The notes: generated by a model from the sequence alone, not told the origin. Shown: positions 1 to 12,225, counted from the first letter of the stretch. The stretch is 64,000 bases of DNA from Lucinisca nassula (GCA_963580285.1 OY757013.1:133111027-133175026); one strand, 5' to 3'. Program-made: numbers and translations.

Positions 1-81
1 GAGCAGAAATGAGAAAAAAACGTTTTTTTTTTCTTCAGCGATAAAGTTTACAATGTATGTGTATAGGCATGTTTTCGTAAT
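1..81 (+). mobile_element. Family A hairpin MITE, right part (cut by window edge)
   Basis: GAGCAGAAATGAGAAAAA to TATAGGCATGTTTTCGTAATG, the standard right end. Confidence 0.6.
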
Positions 82-602
82 GCAACTGCTTTGTTAATCG
101 AATATACCAAAGGCAGGACTGTGCTGCCAGAGACTTAAAGGCATTTACTCTTAAACAGTAGGACACATCGTGTGTTCATAATTGTTTTATTGCCCCCCGT
201 GAGATACAGTGTAAAGCTGATCAAAGGCGGCTTTTATTAGGGTGATTAGTAGCCCATGTTGCATCTCCTGACTTAGGCACTAAAGGGGAAAATCAATAAG
301 GTACTAGGCTCTAGTTGACAGTCAATTATTGATTTTCCCCAAGGAGGCCCCTTACCTGTTGCAGACAGAGGACTTCTCTTCAGTCAGCACTGATTGCTAC
401 ATAATATCATGTAATGACATGATAGTCCTCAATTATCAAGAATAAATGCCTTTAATGTCACCATTTCTAGACCCTTTCTATCATTCTGTCTAGTCATAAT
501 TGAAACGTCAGCCACATCTTTCTGTTCGCCCTTCAATACGTATCTAGACAATGTTCCAGCATCCATGTAGTCTACACTTGTCAAATTAACACATTCTGCA
601 CA
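82..602. other. No feature recognised
   Basis: AT-rich sequence. A pair of inverted 17-mers (GGGGAAAATCAATAAGG at 287 and TTATTGATTTTCCCC at 326) is the only structure noted. Confidence 0.4.
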
Positions 603-813
603 GGAAACCCCAAAAGGGCTATTGGCAAACAGTGCAGGCCCAGATCAGACGCCGCAAAACGCGGCGTCTGATCAGGACCTACACTGTTTGCAAAAAGTAA
701 AGCCATTTCCTAAATTAACTTTGAAGCAAACACAACATGACACCCCTAAACTTTGAACTGGACTCCTGCTGCATAAAAGTGGGAAGATTCCATTCGGTAC
801 GAAATGGGTTAAT
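603..813. mobile_element. Family F hairpin MITE copy 1
   Basis: GGAAACCCCAAAAGGGC, hairpin 628-692 (CAGATCAGACGCCGC / GCGGCGTCTGATCAG), right end ATTCCATTCGGTACGAAATG then GGTTAA. Confidence 0.75.
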
Positions 814-979
814 ATACAAAAAAAGTTTCAATATTTTATGTCGCATATAAGTATAGTTTACAATGGTCGTTCATTATACCATAACTTCTTTTGTAACCCT
901 TAATTCCAGTCTGGTGATGACTATCATTGATGGAATGCGTAAAAAGGGGCGAAAAACATGGATCAGCTGATTCAAACGG

Positions 980-1285
980 ACGTTTTGTTTGATTTGAGGT
1001 TTAACGTCCCCGTCAACACTGTAAAGGTCATTTTGGAGACGTTGCTTCCAATTTTGTGGGATTTTTACCCGACATTGAGATGAAATGACATCTCAAGCCC
1101 TGCCACCTTATGAGACCAATAGGGTTTATAAGCATGGACGGTCCGACCCTCGCAGCGCTTTACCTGGGCAGGCTTAGATCCTCTAAGCGGTTTACTAGTA
1201 CTTGTGTGCGGGTCGGTTTCAGCTCTGCGTGGAAGCATCATGCAGCCCATCTATTTCATCAAGCCCCGATCGGCGGGGGCCGAAA
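980..1285 (+). repeat. Dispersed repeat H copy 1
   Basis: GAGGTTTAACGTCCCCGTCA, CTGGGCAGGCTTAGATCCTC, CTGCGTGGAAGCATCATGCA. Origin unknown; SINE-like size, no clear tRNA head. Confidence 0.7.
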
Positions 1286-1382
1286 ACGGACGTAGCATTG
1301 ACATTGATAGGGTACGACATGGATATATTTGAATTTCAATGACACCATATTTTGATTGATAGTTGTATGACTCCGTTCTCTA

Positions 1383-1545
1383 GAAGCCTCAGTGGTGTAG
1401 TGATTACGCTACTCGCCTTGTAAACCTGGGGTCGCAGAAACGATCCCGGGTTTCTCCAGACTTTCGGATGAGTCTTTAACCGAGGTCCCGTCTCCGTATG
1501 ACCTTAGCTGTTGGTGGGACGTAAAACTCAAACACTCACTCACTC
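1383..1545 (+). mobile_element. tRNA-derived SINE, family S copy 1
   Basis: GCCTCAGTGGTGTAGTGATT (box A), GATCCCGGGTTTCTCCAG (box B region diverged), CTTTCGGATGAGTCTTTAA, and a CACTCACTCACT tail. Confidence 0.75.
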
Positions 1546-1658
1546 TGTTCTCTACCGAAAATGTGTCTTGCTAAGTTTATTGAATAACAAATTCGTCCCG
1601 TCACCTGTTGCTCCTGAAAAAAGGAGGCGAGAAAAAAAAAAAAAAAAAAAAAACTAGA

Positions 1659-1831
1659 CATCACGAAAACACGCCTATATAATTTTGACCCCCTAACCCC
1701 ACTTTTATAAAGTAAAACTGGGGTTTCCGTGGGTAGACCTAAGAAAAATATCACAATTTTTCATCATAAAATTTTCATTTTTTTTCGGCGATAAGGTGCC
1801 AATGTATTTGTATAGGGCTGTTTGCGTAATG
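1659..1831 (+). mobile_element. Family A MITE without central hairpin
   Basis: Left end CATCACGAAAACACGCCTAT, right end GTTTGCGTAATG. The central hairpin is deleted, joining the two arms. Confidence 0.75.
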
Positions 1832-2235
1832 TGTATCAATTCTCCTTAATATATTACTGGCGAGGTTAGCATCGTCAACAAAATTATTGCTAAGTTGTTT
1901 GTGGCGGCTGATAATGGATATGGCACTTAACGACATTATTCAGTAACTATCCTATAGCGGTAAGCAGCTCCTCCTCATCAAAGAAGAAAGTTTCCCCGAA
2001 AGTCATTTTGTTTCTGAAGTCATTTCTTTTCTGAGAGTATAAGCCTAATCTTTAGATGCATAACAAAGTCACAAGACAAAACGTTCTTAACATTCATCAA
2101 GCGATACATCCAGTGCAATGGTGCCCTTGTGAACCTCACTTTATAATTTCAACTCTAATACTCATTACAATAACACGCCTATACAAATACATGGTAAATT
2201 TTACCGCCGAAAAATGAAAATTATATGATGTAAAA

Positions 2236-2646
2236 ATGAGACAGCGCACGACAAAACCCACATAAAGACGTGTGGCCTTCAAATACCCGGATTAATATGT
2301 TCATTTATCCATTTAGTAAGAGATGTTCTGTATCTCTCTTTGAACAGCCCGCAGGTTGTAGAAGGTGCGTGCGGTCAGCGAAGGCTCTGACCAGACTGAG
2401 TGAGTGTTTGAGTTTTACGTTCCATCAACAGCTAAGGACATACGGGGACGGGACCTCGGTTTAAAGACTCATCCGAAAGTCTGGAGAAGCCCGGGATCGA
2501 TCCTGCGATCCCTGGTTTACAAGGCGAGTAGCGTAACCACTGCACCACGGAGGCTTCTATCTGACCAGACTGCGCAAATGTGCAGGCTGATCTGATTTTT
2601 TGCTGGTTGCAGAAGCCTTAATGTAGCTTTTGTTGTGCGCTAGATC
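2236..2646. mobile_element. Element G copy 1 (nested, contains a SINE)
   Basis: Ends ACAGCGCACGACAAAACC and TTTTGTTGTGCGCTAGAT are inverted and match 36915-37175. Carries family S SINE copy 2. Confidence 0.55.
2396..2557 (-). mobile_element. tRNA-derived SINE, family S copy 2
   Basis: Complement of copy 1; nested in element G, itself inside an A-family MITE. Confidence 0.75.
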
Positions 2647-2947
2647 AAATATAGATTGTGAGTACACATTAGAACCGCCTTGGGGCGCAGAACTCAACAT
2701 ATAGATTTCGAGTACACTTTAGAACTGCCTCGCCATATTTTGGAGCCGAAATAAAAAACATAAGGTTAACCCCAGTTTTACTATATAATCTCGGAGTTCA
2801 AGGGTGTCAGCATTATATAGGGGTGTTTTCGTGATGCGCTGAACACGACAACCCCTATGTTTGCATGCAGGTTTTGAGCTTCATCAGCTGGCTTCACTAC
2901 ATTGTTTTTTGTCAGTTTTCGAATTCAAATAGAATGCATGTCATTAT

Positions 2948-3227
2948 CATCACGATAACAAGTCCGTGAAACGAAGACCCCTATAAACCACATTTTATAT
3001 AGGGAAAAGTGGGGTGTAAGGGGGTAAACATTATCTGCCTTATTTTTGCTCCAAACCATAGATTGTGGGTACTCGTTAGAACCGCCTCATTGAGGCGGTT
3101 CTAACGAGCACCCACAATCTATGCCGAAAGCAGAAATTAGAAAGATGTTATCATTTTTATCTAATATATGTAACTTCTGACACCATGTTGGACGCAATTA
3201 TTTCACACGGCCATGTTTTCCTAATGA
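2948..3227 (+). mobile_element. Family B hairpin MITE
   Basis: Left CATCACGATAACAAGTCCGT, right GCCATGTTTTCCTAATG. Central perfect hairpin about 3059-3122. Shares the hairpin core with family A but has different arms (CCATGTTGGACGC). Confidence 0.75.
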
Positions 3228-3344
3228 TCATGGCAAGTTATTTGATTGGTTTACAGTCATAAATGAGTGTGGCTAAATGAACTATTAAGCCGGATAAAAG
3301 TTAATGGCATGGTTCTAACGAATACAAGAAAAACACAAATAAAT

Positions 3345-3815
3345 AGGATTATCAGTTACCCCCTGTATATTTTGCATTTTGCATTGACCCGATAGAGATA
3401 TGCTATCTCAGGACAAGTGAGCTTTATCAGGTCAACGTGACATTGTACTTTTATGAATGAACCGGAAAATGACAAAAATGTTATTGTAACTGGGAAATAT
3501 GGCAAAATTACTTGAAAAAAAAAATATCATAGGAAAAACAGGGTCAGCTGATACTAAATAAATCGGCCACCAGAATGCTTGTACGCACTGAGGACTGATC
3601 GTAATTTGCTAATTTAAGAGTGTACAAGGGGATAAACTGATAAATAGAATAACAGATTCGTGCCATTTGATATCAAGTTTATCAGGCTCGGCTTCGAGAA
3701 CGCATGTAGAATCGCTCGGCAAGCCTCGCGATTCTACAAGCGTTCTCGAAGCCTTGCCTGATAAACTAGATATCAAAAGACACGAATCTGGTATTCTCTA
3801 TCCTGCTACATAGAT
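3345..3815. mobile_element. Element D copy 1
   Basis: CAGTTACCCCCTGTATATT, GATATGCTATCTCAGGACAA, then a long hairpin 3655-3800 (TTGATATCAAGTTTATCAGG / CTGATAAACTAGATATCAA with ATTCTACAAGCGTTCTCG). Confidence 0.7.
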
Positions 3816-4199
3816 ATGAAAAAACCGTCAGTATACGTAGCATAGTGGTGTGTTATCGTAATATTTTGTCGCTGGTGACTAAGGCATCAGCATGGCCGAC
3901 ACTTGTAATCAGGTATTTTCCCACCACTCAAATGCGTTAAATTAAAGCTCTAACTCGTAGTTATTGAATGAAATAACACTGAATGGTTGTCAAAGATGCA
4001 ACCATTTTGCTTTACGGACACATAAAAGCAGAACCTGAAAGATTTTTATTCCACAACGGGAAATGCCTTCTGTCCAAATCCAAAATGGACCCAAAGTTAC
4101 ATAACACAGTACCGTTACCTTTCTGCTGACCACGTGCCTATCCAGGTAGCAGTTATTTAGAGCTGCGATGTACTAATCGTTGTGGGGTCAGAATGTTGT
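3816..4199. other. No feature recognised
   Basis: Unique-looking AT-rich DNA without a credible frame. Confidence 0.4.
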
Positions 4200-4300
4200 G
4201 TTTAAAGGGTCTGCACTGGGCTCATGTGTTGGGTTTTGCAAACAGTGTAGACCCAGATCCTTATAAGAGTTTACAATGTTTGCGTAAAGTATATACATTT
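4200..4300. mobile_element. Family F fragment
   Basis: TTTGCAAACAGTGTAGACCC and AGATCCTTATAAGAG; half hairpin only. Confidence 0.4.
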
Positions 4301-4420
4301 TCAAAAGGCGTAAACGACACAATATAAGTCCCGTGTCAGGGCCTGTGCTTGGTGAAAATTGTCCCTTTTCAGCTTATTCGCTTATCGTGGCTTTCCTGTG
4401 TTCAATTTGCATCATTCTGC

Positions 4421-4761
4421 CATTACGAAAACACGCCTATGCAAATACATAGAAAACTTAACCGCCGAAAAAACGAAGATTTTCACATGAAAAATTGGAA
4501 TATTATTCTTATTTCTGATCAAAATATAGATCGTGGGTACTCGTTAGAACCGCCTTAATATGTTTTTCTTTTTTCTGCTCAAAATATGGAGTGTGGGTAC
4601 TCGTTAGAACCACCTATTTGAGGCGATTCTACCGCGTACCCACAATCTATATTTAAGAGTAGAAATAAGAAAAAATAAGGTATACCCCTGTACACCCAGT
4701 TTTGCTATGTAAAAGTGGAGTTCAAGAGGGATCATAATTATAAAGGCTTGTTTTTGTGATG
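4421..4761 (-). mobile_element. Family A MITE with rearranged centre
   Basis: CATTACGAAAACACGCCTAT to TTGTTTTTGTGATG. The half hairpin GTGGGTACTCGTTAGAACC occurs twice, the second with a diverged partner arm. Confidence 0.7.
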
Positions 4762-4793
4762 ACCGGCTTGAACGATATTCCTAGTCTATCATA

Positions 4794-5024
4794 TTAACCC
4801 TTTTGGTACCAAATGGAATCTTCCTCCTTATATATAGCAGGAGTCCATTTCGAAATTTAGGGGTGTCAGGTTGTGTTTTCTTCAAAACTGATTAGGCAAA
4901 TTGCTGAACGTTTTGCAAACAGTGTTGTCCCTGATCAGGCGCCGCGTCTTGCGGCGTCTGATCTGGGCCTGCACTGTTTGCCAGGGTACCCGTTTTGGGG
5001 TTTCTGGTACTAAATGGTTTAATG
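4794..5024 (-). mobile_element. Family F MITE copy 2
   Basis: TTAACCCTTTTGGTACCAAA to TGGTACTAAATGGTTTAA; hairpin of CCTGATCAGGCGCCGC and GCGGCGTCTGATCTGGGCC. Confidence 0.75.
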
Positions 5025-5228
5025 AAGTCGGCCAATACTTACGAAGCCTTTTAAGTGTATAAGGCTTCTCAGCAAAGTGACAATATCGGTCCTCCACGAG
5101 AAAATACCTATCTGCGAGGTTTCGATCAGGCAAGACACATACCAACCTGCTCCGCTACACGGACTAGCAATCACGATAACCTTTATAGTGTTGACGGGGA
5201 CGTTAAACATCAAATCAAACAAACAAAA

Positions 5229-5482
5229 ACATGACTCCTAAATCCCACTTTTATACAGAGAAAAAGTGGGGTTTACGGGTTATATATTACCCGCTTTATT
5301 TTTGCTCAAAAACTGATTATGGGTACTCGTTAGAACCGCCCCATGGAGGCGGTTCTAACGAGCATACACAATCTATGTTGGATGCAGAAATAAGAAAGAT
5401 GTTACAATTTTTTTGACCTTAATTTTCATTTCTGACGCCATGTTGGACGCCATTATCTCACAAAATACGCGTTTTCCTGATG
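5229..5482 (+). mobile_element. Family B MITE
   Basis: AAATCCCACTTTTATACAG, central hairpin around CCGCCCCATGGAGGCGG, CCATGTTGGACGCCATTATC, end GTTTTCCTGATG. Confidence 0.65.
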
Positions 5483-5853
5483 GATAGTCGTGAACATATT
5501 GATCATATAAGAAATATAGGGGTTGTATTACCCGAGTAACATAAAATTGCTGATCTGAATGTTGTTTACAAATGGAAAACGCATTTTTGTTTTCGTCATG
5601 CCCCTCATACGTATATTATAACTGCTATGCTCTATCACTACCAACTGGGACACGACAACACTACTAAGAATCTTTCCGAAACCAGCGGAAGCCCAGACAA
5701 GCCCTCGGGCCTGATTATAATATTCCCAATACAATCTATGAATTCGCTAATTATAATACGTAATACGAAATGGCTATTGGCAAGATAATATCATGTTCGC
5801 ACAACTTAATAACTTATTCGCACAACATATTGAAAAAAAAAAAAAAAAAATGC

Positions 5854-6022
5854 ATGTGAGTGAGTGAGTGTTTGTGTTTTAAGTCCCACCAACAGCTAAG
5901 GTCATACAGAGACGGGACCTCGGTTTAAAGACTCATCCGAAAGTCTGGAGAAGCCCGGGATCGATCCTGCGACCCCTGGTTTACAAGGCGAGTAGCGTAA
6001 CCACTGCACCACGGAGGCTTCT
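5854..6022 (-). mobile_element. tRNA-derived SINE, family S copy 3
   Basis: GTGAGTGAGTGAGTG tail, GGACCTCGGTTTAAAGACTC, head complement CCACTGCACCACGGAGGCTT. Preceded by an A run at 5833-5850. Confidence 0.75.
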
Positions 6023-6214
6023 TAAACAATTCATGTCCCTTCCCGGGTTCCGCAATTGACAGTTAACCGGCAATACCGGTTTGACGTTAAAATCATGCAG
6101 GAGATGATTAGTATAAGCATTTAGGCTTGTTTTCAAATCCTGTGGAACTTTTTTTCATACAACGTGTAATTCAGAAGAAGTTAATAAATATTGTTTACAC
6201 CAACTGACAATAGA

Positions 6215-6440
6215 CGGGCCTCCGTGGCCTAGTGGTTAAGAGCGCTGATTCTTGATCATTAGGTCTCTCACCGCCGTGGTTCGAGCCTCGCTCGGGTCAC
6301 ATGTGAGACGCCAAGTTCTGCAACGGAAGGTCAGGTGGTTTTTCTCCGGGTACTCCGGTTTTCGCCCACCTCTGATTCACGATCGGCTCGATATGAGTGA
6401 AATAATCTTGAAAGGGCCGTAAAACCAAAACCAAACCAAC
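6215..6440 (+). mobile_element. tRNA-derived SINE with conserved central domain
   Basis: Head CTCCGTGGCCTAGTGGTTAA and GTGGTTCGAGCCTCGC; body GGTGGTTTTTCTCCGGGTAC and CCGGTTTTCGCCCACC, a domain shared by molluscan SINEs; tail AAAGGGCCGTAAAACCAAAA. Confidence 0.75.
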
Positions 6441-6728
6441 TGGCAATAGCCGTTTTGACGTAAAACCGCTGTTACCAGGTAAATGGTTATAGCAAAAACT
6501 ATCTTACGACGACATCATATTGCCATTATGAAAGACCGAAAATAAAGTAAACTAATGATATGAATGATTATGCACATATGATTTTGACAAGTGGCATATA
6601 TCCATCAAATATAATAAGCTATGCACTACCAAAATGCAGCTTGCAGAGATCAGTTGTCTGTTGTAGTTCTACATGTACATGTATTCGAATGCATTAAAGA
6701 CTTTGTATATAGAGGATATTTACTTTTT

Positions 6729-6858
6729 TTTTGGTGGATACCAAAAGTATTTCATCGAGTGTGTTGAAAACATCGTAATTTTCACGAGTGCGAAGCACGA
6801 GTGAAAATTAGGATGTTTTCAACACACGAGATGAAATATTTTGGTATCCACCTAAAAA
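6729..6858. mobile_element. Long hairpin element K
   Basis: Arms GTGGATACCAAAAGTATTTC / GAAATATTTTGGTATCCAC, with GTGTGTTGAAAACATCGTAA inverted around CACGAGTGCGAAGCACGAGTG. The following 130 bp contains GACGTCACG motifs. Confidence 0.65.
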
Positions 6859-7654
6859 AGTTAATGTTCTTTTTATTTTATAATTTATTGGGACACTTAC
6901 GGTAATTATTGATCGACCCGAGGCGTGACGTCACGATTTCGACCTGGCTACATGACGTCACAACTGTCAGTTTCAAAGCATAAACAAATCGCCATTTTGG
7001 ATTCAGCGTTTCTAGTTCAAAGAATGTTTTTCAAGGTATGTTACTGAATGCGTTATGCGTATTTGAAGTTCATTTTATTATTAAAGGCTCTACGTGGCAT
7101 GCACCCAGCCACTGTATAAACGATTCGATGTGTAGCAGTCGGTCGCGGGCGGTTTTTCACGTTGGAAAAAAAAAACACACACACACACAAAACACGCTGA
7201 TTTGAGCCCATATTTCCTCGCAAAAACTCTTACTGAGCCATTCAGTGAATTGGTACGCCTTCTAGACCATTTGTAACAAGACAGCTAAGGCTAAATCTTA
7301 GAGGGAGCATTTAAATTGTGACCGAGATGTGTGTCGGCAAAAATCACAGCGCTGCTGTTGTCAAATATGGCGCCTATTCATTCAGTTTTAATGCCACTCT
7401 TCTGTCTTTAAACGTCAAAATATATTCTAACGACATAAGGAATTATTATTCTTAGTAAATAAAAGGAAAATTAACCCTTTTTTCGACCATAACGTAAACA
7501 AAAAAGTAGTTCGGCACGCTACAGTGAAATGATATAAATGGTATCAGTCACATGTGAAATGATACGATATCATTTCACTTGTGGTTGATATCATTTTTAT
7601 TTGTTTCAGATATGCCTTGATTTCACTGCTAAGTATAAAATAAATTTTCCTATT
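6859..7654. other. No gene recognised
   Basis: Contains CGTGACGTCACG and TGACGTCACAACTGTCAG near 6926-6968 (CRE-like palindromes) and a short CA run near 7175. No convincing ORF. Confidence 0.4.
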
Positions 7655-8004
7655 ACAGTCGAACTTCAATAGCTCGAACACCTTTGGGACCTCGAAAATC
7701 TGTTCGAGACAGTGGTAGTTCGAGCCACTGAGGTTACTGTCAGGAGGCATAACGAGATACTTTTAGACATCTTTTCGGTGTTCTATAATGAAAATGTATG
7801 CTGTGTGTACTCATTAGAATCGCCTCCTCGAGGCGATTCTAATGAGTACACACAGCATACATTTGCAAGATAAAGGACGAAAATCTCCTTAATTACCCCC
7901 CACTATTTCTTATGTATAGGATTTCGCTAGGGGCTCAAAAATGGGTTCGACACATCCATGGTAAACGAGCCATCGGTGTTCGAGCCATCGAAGTTCTGTA
8001 TTTT
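7655..8004. mobile_element. Family C MITE copy 1
   Basis: Inverted ends TACAGTCGAACTTCAATAGC and GTTCGAGCCATCGAAGTTC; central hairpin 7791-7861 with GTACTCATTAGAATCGCCTC. The TACAGT-type ends suggest a Tc1/mariner-class MITE with TA duplication (inference). Confidence 0.75.
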
Positions 8005-8044
8005 CTACTCGCTAAAACATTATTTAAACACATCTGTTGAATGC

Positions 8045-8232
8045 AATGTAATATTCGCCTATTCAAATATAATGAAAACTATTACCTCCAAAAATGAAAA
8101 TGTGCAGATACAAATTTCGATGTTTTTCATATTTCTTCTCCAAACATAGATTCTATGAACTAAAGAATACCCACAATCTATGTGTTTGAGCAGAAATAAG
8201 AAAAACAATGTATGTCCCTGTAAAGCCCAGTT
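8045..8232 (-). mobile_element. Partial family A MITE
   Basis: Diverged arms and central CATAGATTCTATG / CCCACAATCTATG. The right end is cut by the next family A copy. Confidence 0.5.
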
Positions 8233-8237
8233 CTAAT

Positions 8238-8527
8238 CATTACGAAAACACGCCTATACCAATACATTGTAACCTTTATCGCCAAAAAAAAAAAAAAAAA
8301 AAAAAATGAAAATTTTAAGATGAAAAATTATGATATTTTTCTTTCTGCTCAAAATATAGATTGTGGGTACTCGTTAGAACCGCCTCATTGAGGCGGTTCT
8401 TACGAGTAGCCACAATCTATATTTTAGAGCAGAAATAAGAAAAATAAGGTTTATATACTACCCTGCAAACCCGAGGTTTACTATATGAAAGTGGGGTTCA
8501 AAATTATATAAGCGTGTTTTCGTGATG
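8238..8527 (-). mobile_element. Family A MITE
   Basis: CATTACGAAAACACGCCTAT to GTGTTTTCGTGATG, with the central hairpin around CGCCTCATTGAGGCG and an A run at 8283-8305. Abuts a partial copy of the same family. Confidence 0.75.
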
Positions 8528-8597
8528 ATATACTACAATACACCATGCCTAGGTGTCCTCATTAACTTCGACATGAACAAGTAGTAAGTTCGAGTAG

Positions 8598-8912
8598 TTT
8601 GTTTGTTTGAATTGAGTTTTACCGTCCCCGTCAACACCATTTAGGTCATTTTGGAGACGTTGCCTCCAATGTTGTTGGACTTTTACCCGACATTGAGTTG
8701 AAATGTCATCTCGATCCCTGCCGCCCAATGAAACCAATAGATTTGTATGCATGAACGGTCCGACTGGCACCACTTTGCCTGGGCAGGCTTAGACCTTCTA
8801 ATTATGAGCGGTTAATCAGTGCTCATGTGCGGTCAGTTTCACTCTGCGTGGAAGCATCATGCAGCACAATCTATTTCTCCAAGTCCCGATGCGCGGGGGG
8901 GGGGGGGTGGGG
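8598..8912 (+). repeat. Dispersed repeat H copy 2
   Basis: Same block order as copy 1, ending in a run of G at 8896-8912. Confidence 0.7.
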
Positions 8913-9504
8913 TGGTAAGTTCGAGATGTGTTTTTTTTTTTTTTAATTTCTGGATATCTGTATGCTACATGTCTCCGTAATTAAGTTGGGATTATAGGTA
9001 TTACATTAAATTTTCATATTTCTGTTCTAAAACGTAGTACATGTATACATGTATACTCGTATGAAAGCTACCATATATATTGGGTCCGTGCCACTTATAA
9101 GGCAGTTGAGTTTATTCCCAATGTGCACATCACGTCTAGGTAACGTCGCACCACCCTCGATGCAGCGTTATGTCGTTATAGAGGCGTTGCTATGATGCTG
9201 CATTCACGATGTGTGTCCAGTGGGTTATGTTTAAAGACGCTTTTTATAACCCCATAAAAAGGCGTTCCAGGCTAAATAGTATCCACGATCTATGTTTGGA
9301 ATAGCAATTAGAAAAATAGAAATAGAAAATTTATGATGTCCATGGCGGAAACAGTCAGAAGAAAATATCCACATCAGTCGCTGCCTATCTAGTTTCAAGT
9401 CTGACATATATATAATTACGCTTTTATACAAAAATAAACCACGTTATCGTCCTGAACATAATTGTAGAGCTTTGTAGGAAAATAGCGACTAAATTCACTT
9501 CTGT
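8913..9504. other. No gene recognised
   Basis: T run at 8930-8944; ATCCACGATCTATGTTTGG at about 9280 may be a worn family A remnant. Confidence 0.35.
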
Positions 9505-9737
9505 TAACCCATTTGGTACTGGAAACCCCAAAACGGGTAGTTTGCAAACAGTGCAGGCCCAGATCAGACGCCACAGAACGCGGCGTCTGATCAGGGCCTC
9601 CGGTGTCAAGTTGCAAAATTTCAGCCAATTTCCAAATAGATTTTGAAGAAAAAAATAGTCTGACAACCCTAAAATTTGAAATGGACTCCAGCTACATATA
9701 AGGTGCAAGATTCCATTTGGTACAAAAAGGGTTATGC
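9505..9737 (+). mobile_element. Family F MITE copy 3
   Basis: TTAACCCATTTGGTACTGGA to TCCATTTGGTACAAAAAGGG; hairpin around GACGCCACAGAACGCGGCG. Confidence 0.75.
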
Positions 9738-9893
9738 CGTATTAATAAGCAATATTCATGTTTCCTTATTTTTAAAATATGCGTCAGCAAATGTGTTTGC
9801 TTTTGAGAGTCTTAATTACCTATAATTAAAAGAGAAGATAAGTAGCTCACTCTTTCTAACATTCTGATGTGATTAAAGATTTTTTTTTTTCAT

Positions 9894-10168
9894 CATCACG
9901 TGAACAAGTTCGTGAAATGAAGACCTCCCTATACCCTACTTTATATAGAGAAAACTGTGGTTTACGGGGATATACATTATTTTTCTTATTTTTGATCGAA
10001 GACATAGGATGTGGGTACTCGTTAGAACCGTCTCAATGAGGCGGTTCTAACGAGCACCCACAAGCTATGTTTGCTGTATTTGTTAGAAAAATATCACGGA
10101 TTTTCATCAGAAAAGTAGCCATTTTGGAGATGTGAAAAAATGCACTACACGGGTGTGTTATCGTAATG
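9894..10168 (+). mobile_element. Family B MITE
   Basis: CATCACGTGAACAAGTTCGT to GGGTGTGTTATCGTAATG; hairpin around CGTCTCAATGAGGCGG. Confidence 0.65.
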
Positions 10169-10261
10169 TAATAAATTGTCGTAACCGTAAAGCAACCTTT
10201 CTTTCGTTTAGGAAAATCAGCAGGAAAGCTCGAACGCCTCGCCACCAAACACGAACAATAC

Positions 10262-10445
10262 CCGACAGTGCATGTAGGTATTATTATAAGAATCTTATAT
10301 GGGGGTGAGGGGTGGATGGAAAAATCCGTCCCGAGGGACACTGTCCGGCATCACGAGGCTTGCCGAGTGATGCCGGACAGTGATCCCGAGGGACGGATTT
10401 TTCTATCCACCCCTCACACCCATATTGGATTCTTTTACTTGCATA
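10262..10445. mobile_element. Long hairpin element J copy 1
   Basis: Arms GAGGGGTGGATGGAAAAATC / GATTTTTCTATCCACCCCTC, then CCGTCCCGAGGGACACTGTC inverted around GGCTTGCCGAG. Confidence 0.7.
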
Positions 10446-10954
10446 CCTTACATTTCTTAAAGCGGATTTTTAATGCTGCAGTCACTTCTGTAACCAACGT
10501 TCGCCATATTCTGTTGACACTGCAGGAATGTTTAGTGACGGTGCTGTGAGGTCAAAATTAACGACGGCGCATACGAGGTCGTAATCAACCAGTGCATTTA
10601 TCAAACATGCGATTATATTCGATTTTGGGTCGGAACATCAGGGTCAGAACATAATTTCTATCCCAGGGTAAAATCACGGATTTCCTTGTCTGATGTGCAA
10701 GAATTTATTTTATCACGGTGACAGCTCTGCAAGATGAAAACCCTGGTAGTTATATCATTTGAAAGCTAGAGGTGTTACGTTTGTTTCTGCTGAAACATAT
10801 TATGTTAATGAATGACGTACTCAAACGAACTGCAATGCAAGAATGATGACTGAACAAGTTGAGGTAAAGATAGGAACTCGTAGTAGTACACAGCTGAGGA
10901 ATTAGTGGACGAAGTTTAAAAGCCTAGCAGTATCTACAGTTTTAATGTTGAATG

Positions 10955-11240
10955 TAGTTGGTTTTGTTTCATTCGAGGTTTAACGTCCCCGTCAACTTTG
11001 TAAAGGTCATTTTCGAAACTGCTTCCACTTTTGTGGGACTTTTACCCGACATTGAGATGAAATGACATCTCAAGCCCTGCCGTCCAATGAAACAAAATGT
11101 TTATATGCATGGACTCGCCGACTCGTCTGGGCAGGCTTAGATCCTCAAAGCGGTTTACCAGTATTCGTGTGCGGGTCGTTTTCAGCTCTGCGTGGAAGCA
11201 TCATGCAGCCCATCTATTTCTTCAAGCCCCAGTGGGGGTG
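10955..11240 (+). repeat. Dispersed repeat H copy 3
   Basis: Same block order, ending near GGGGGTGGGGGAGTGGGGG. Confidence 0.7.
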
Positions 11241-11810
11241 GGGGAGTGGGGGCGTGAATGTAGTCGGATATCTACCACGTTCGTTTGTGTCTTTGGAGTT
11301 ATTATCGGCGTATTCAACATTGTTTACCTCATTTGGAGCCGGTCATTTTACCTTACCAGACTTTTCCTGGGCATGCTTATACACAAGCAGTTAACTTGTA
11401 AAATGTACATTTCTTAGCCCACAACTGACAACGTGTCTATCTCGAATCAGTGGAAGGGCAACTGAGAATGACCAATGATCAATCGCAACGAAAGATTGTT
11501 GCCGACCCTGCAGGTATCGAACTCCCGACCTCCTCGGTGTCCGACTAGTGATCAGCGGTAAAACCCATGTAGAAAAAAAGCGATGTTTGTTGGACTTTTA
11601 ATCAAAGCTGTCCATTAGGTGATATGATGTTTGATTTTGTTTTTGTGTGTGTGAATTGGCCTGCTATATTTCATTTTCTTCTTCTAACATAGAATGTGGA
11701 TGTTCGTTGGAACTGCTCAATGAGGTGTTCCAATGAATACCAACAAACTATTTTTAAACAGGAAAATAATATATATATATCCTTTGTTAACCCGAGTGTG
11801 TTTGCTCTGT
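11241..11810. other. Mostly unannotated; worn hairpin MITE remnant
   Basis: About 11685-11755, ATAGAATGTGGATGTTCGTT and GAGGTGTTCCAATGAATACC recall the family A centre. A tRNA-like CGAACTCCCGACC lies near 11518. Confidence 0.35.
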
Positions 11811-12091
11811 CATCATGTTAAACACATTCGTGAAACGATTACCACTCTAAACCCAATGTTATATAGGGAAAGCTGGGGTTTACAGGGGTATACATTATTT
11901 TGCTCATTTCTGCTTCACGACTCAGGTTGTGGGTACTCGTTAGAACCGCCTCAATAAGACAGTTCTAACGAGCACCCACATCCTATGTTTGCATTATAAA
12001 TACGTAGAATATTGCGGATGCTCCTCAGAAAAATATCCATTTTTGAGATGTGAAAAAATGCACAATGTTGCACGGGTGTGTTATCATAATG
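11811..12091 (+). mobile_element. Family B MITE
   Basis: CATCATGTTAAACACATTCG to GGTGTGTTATCATAATG; centre GCCTCAATAAGACAG is partly decayed. Confidence 0.65.
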
Positions 12092-12225
12092 TATGCGAGC
12101 CCCGCCGAGAGAAAACCTGTGTTTGAAGTTTCCGACCACATAAGACACAATCAGGCCTGTTCACTTACACAGACTAAGAGGAGTCTGTAATTGTTAGATA
12201 CCTAGACTAAAGGTTCTTTTATACT

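Larger units (their letters stand above)
2162..2836 (-). mobile_element. Family A MITE interrupted by element G
   Basis: Left AACACGCCTATACAAATACA, right ATAGGGGTGTTTTCGTGATG. Split at 2233-2646 by element G. Confidence 0.65.

Noticed and set aside
10268..10549. 93-codon plus-strand frame
   Set aside because: Runs through the perfect hairpin of element J; no protein similarity recognised.
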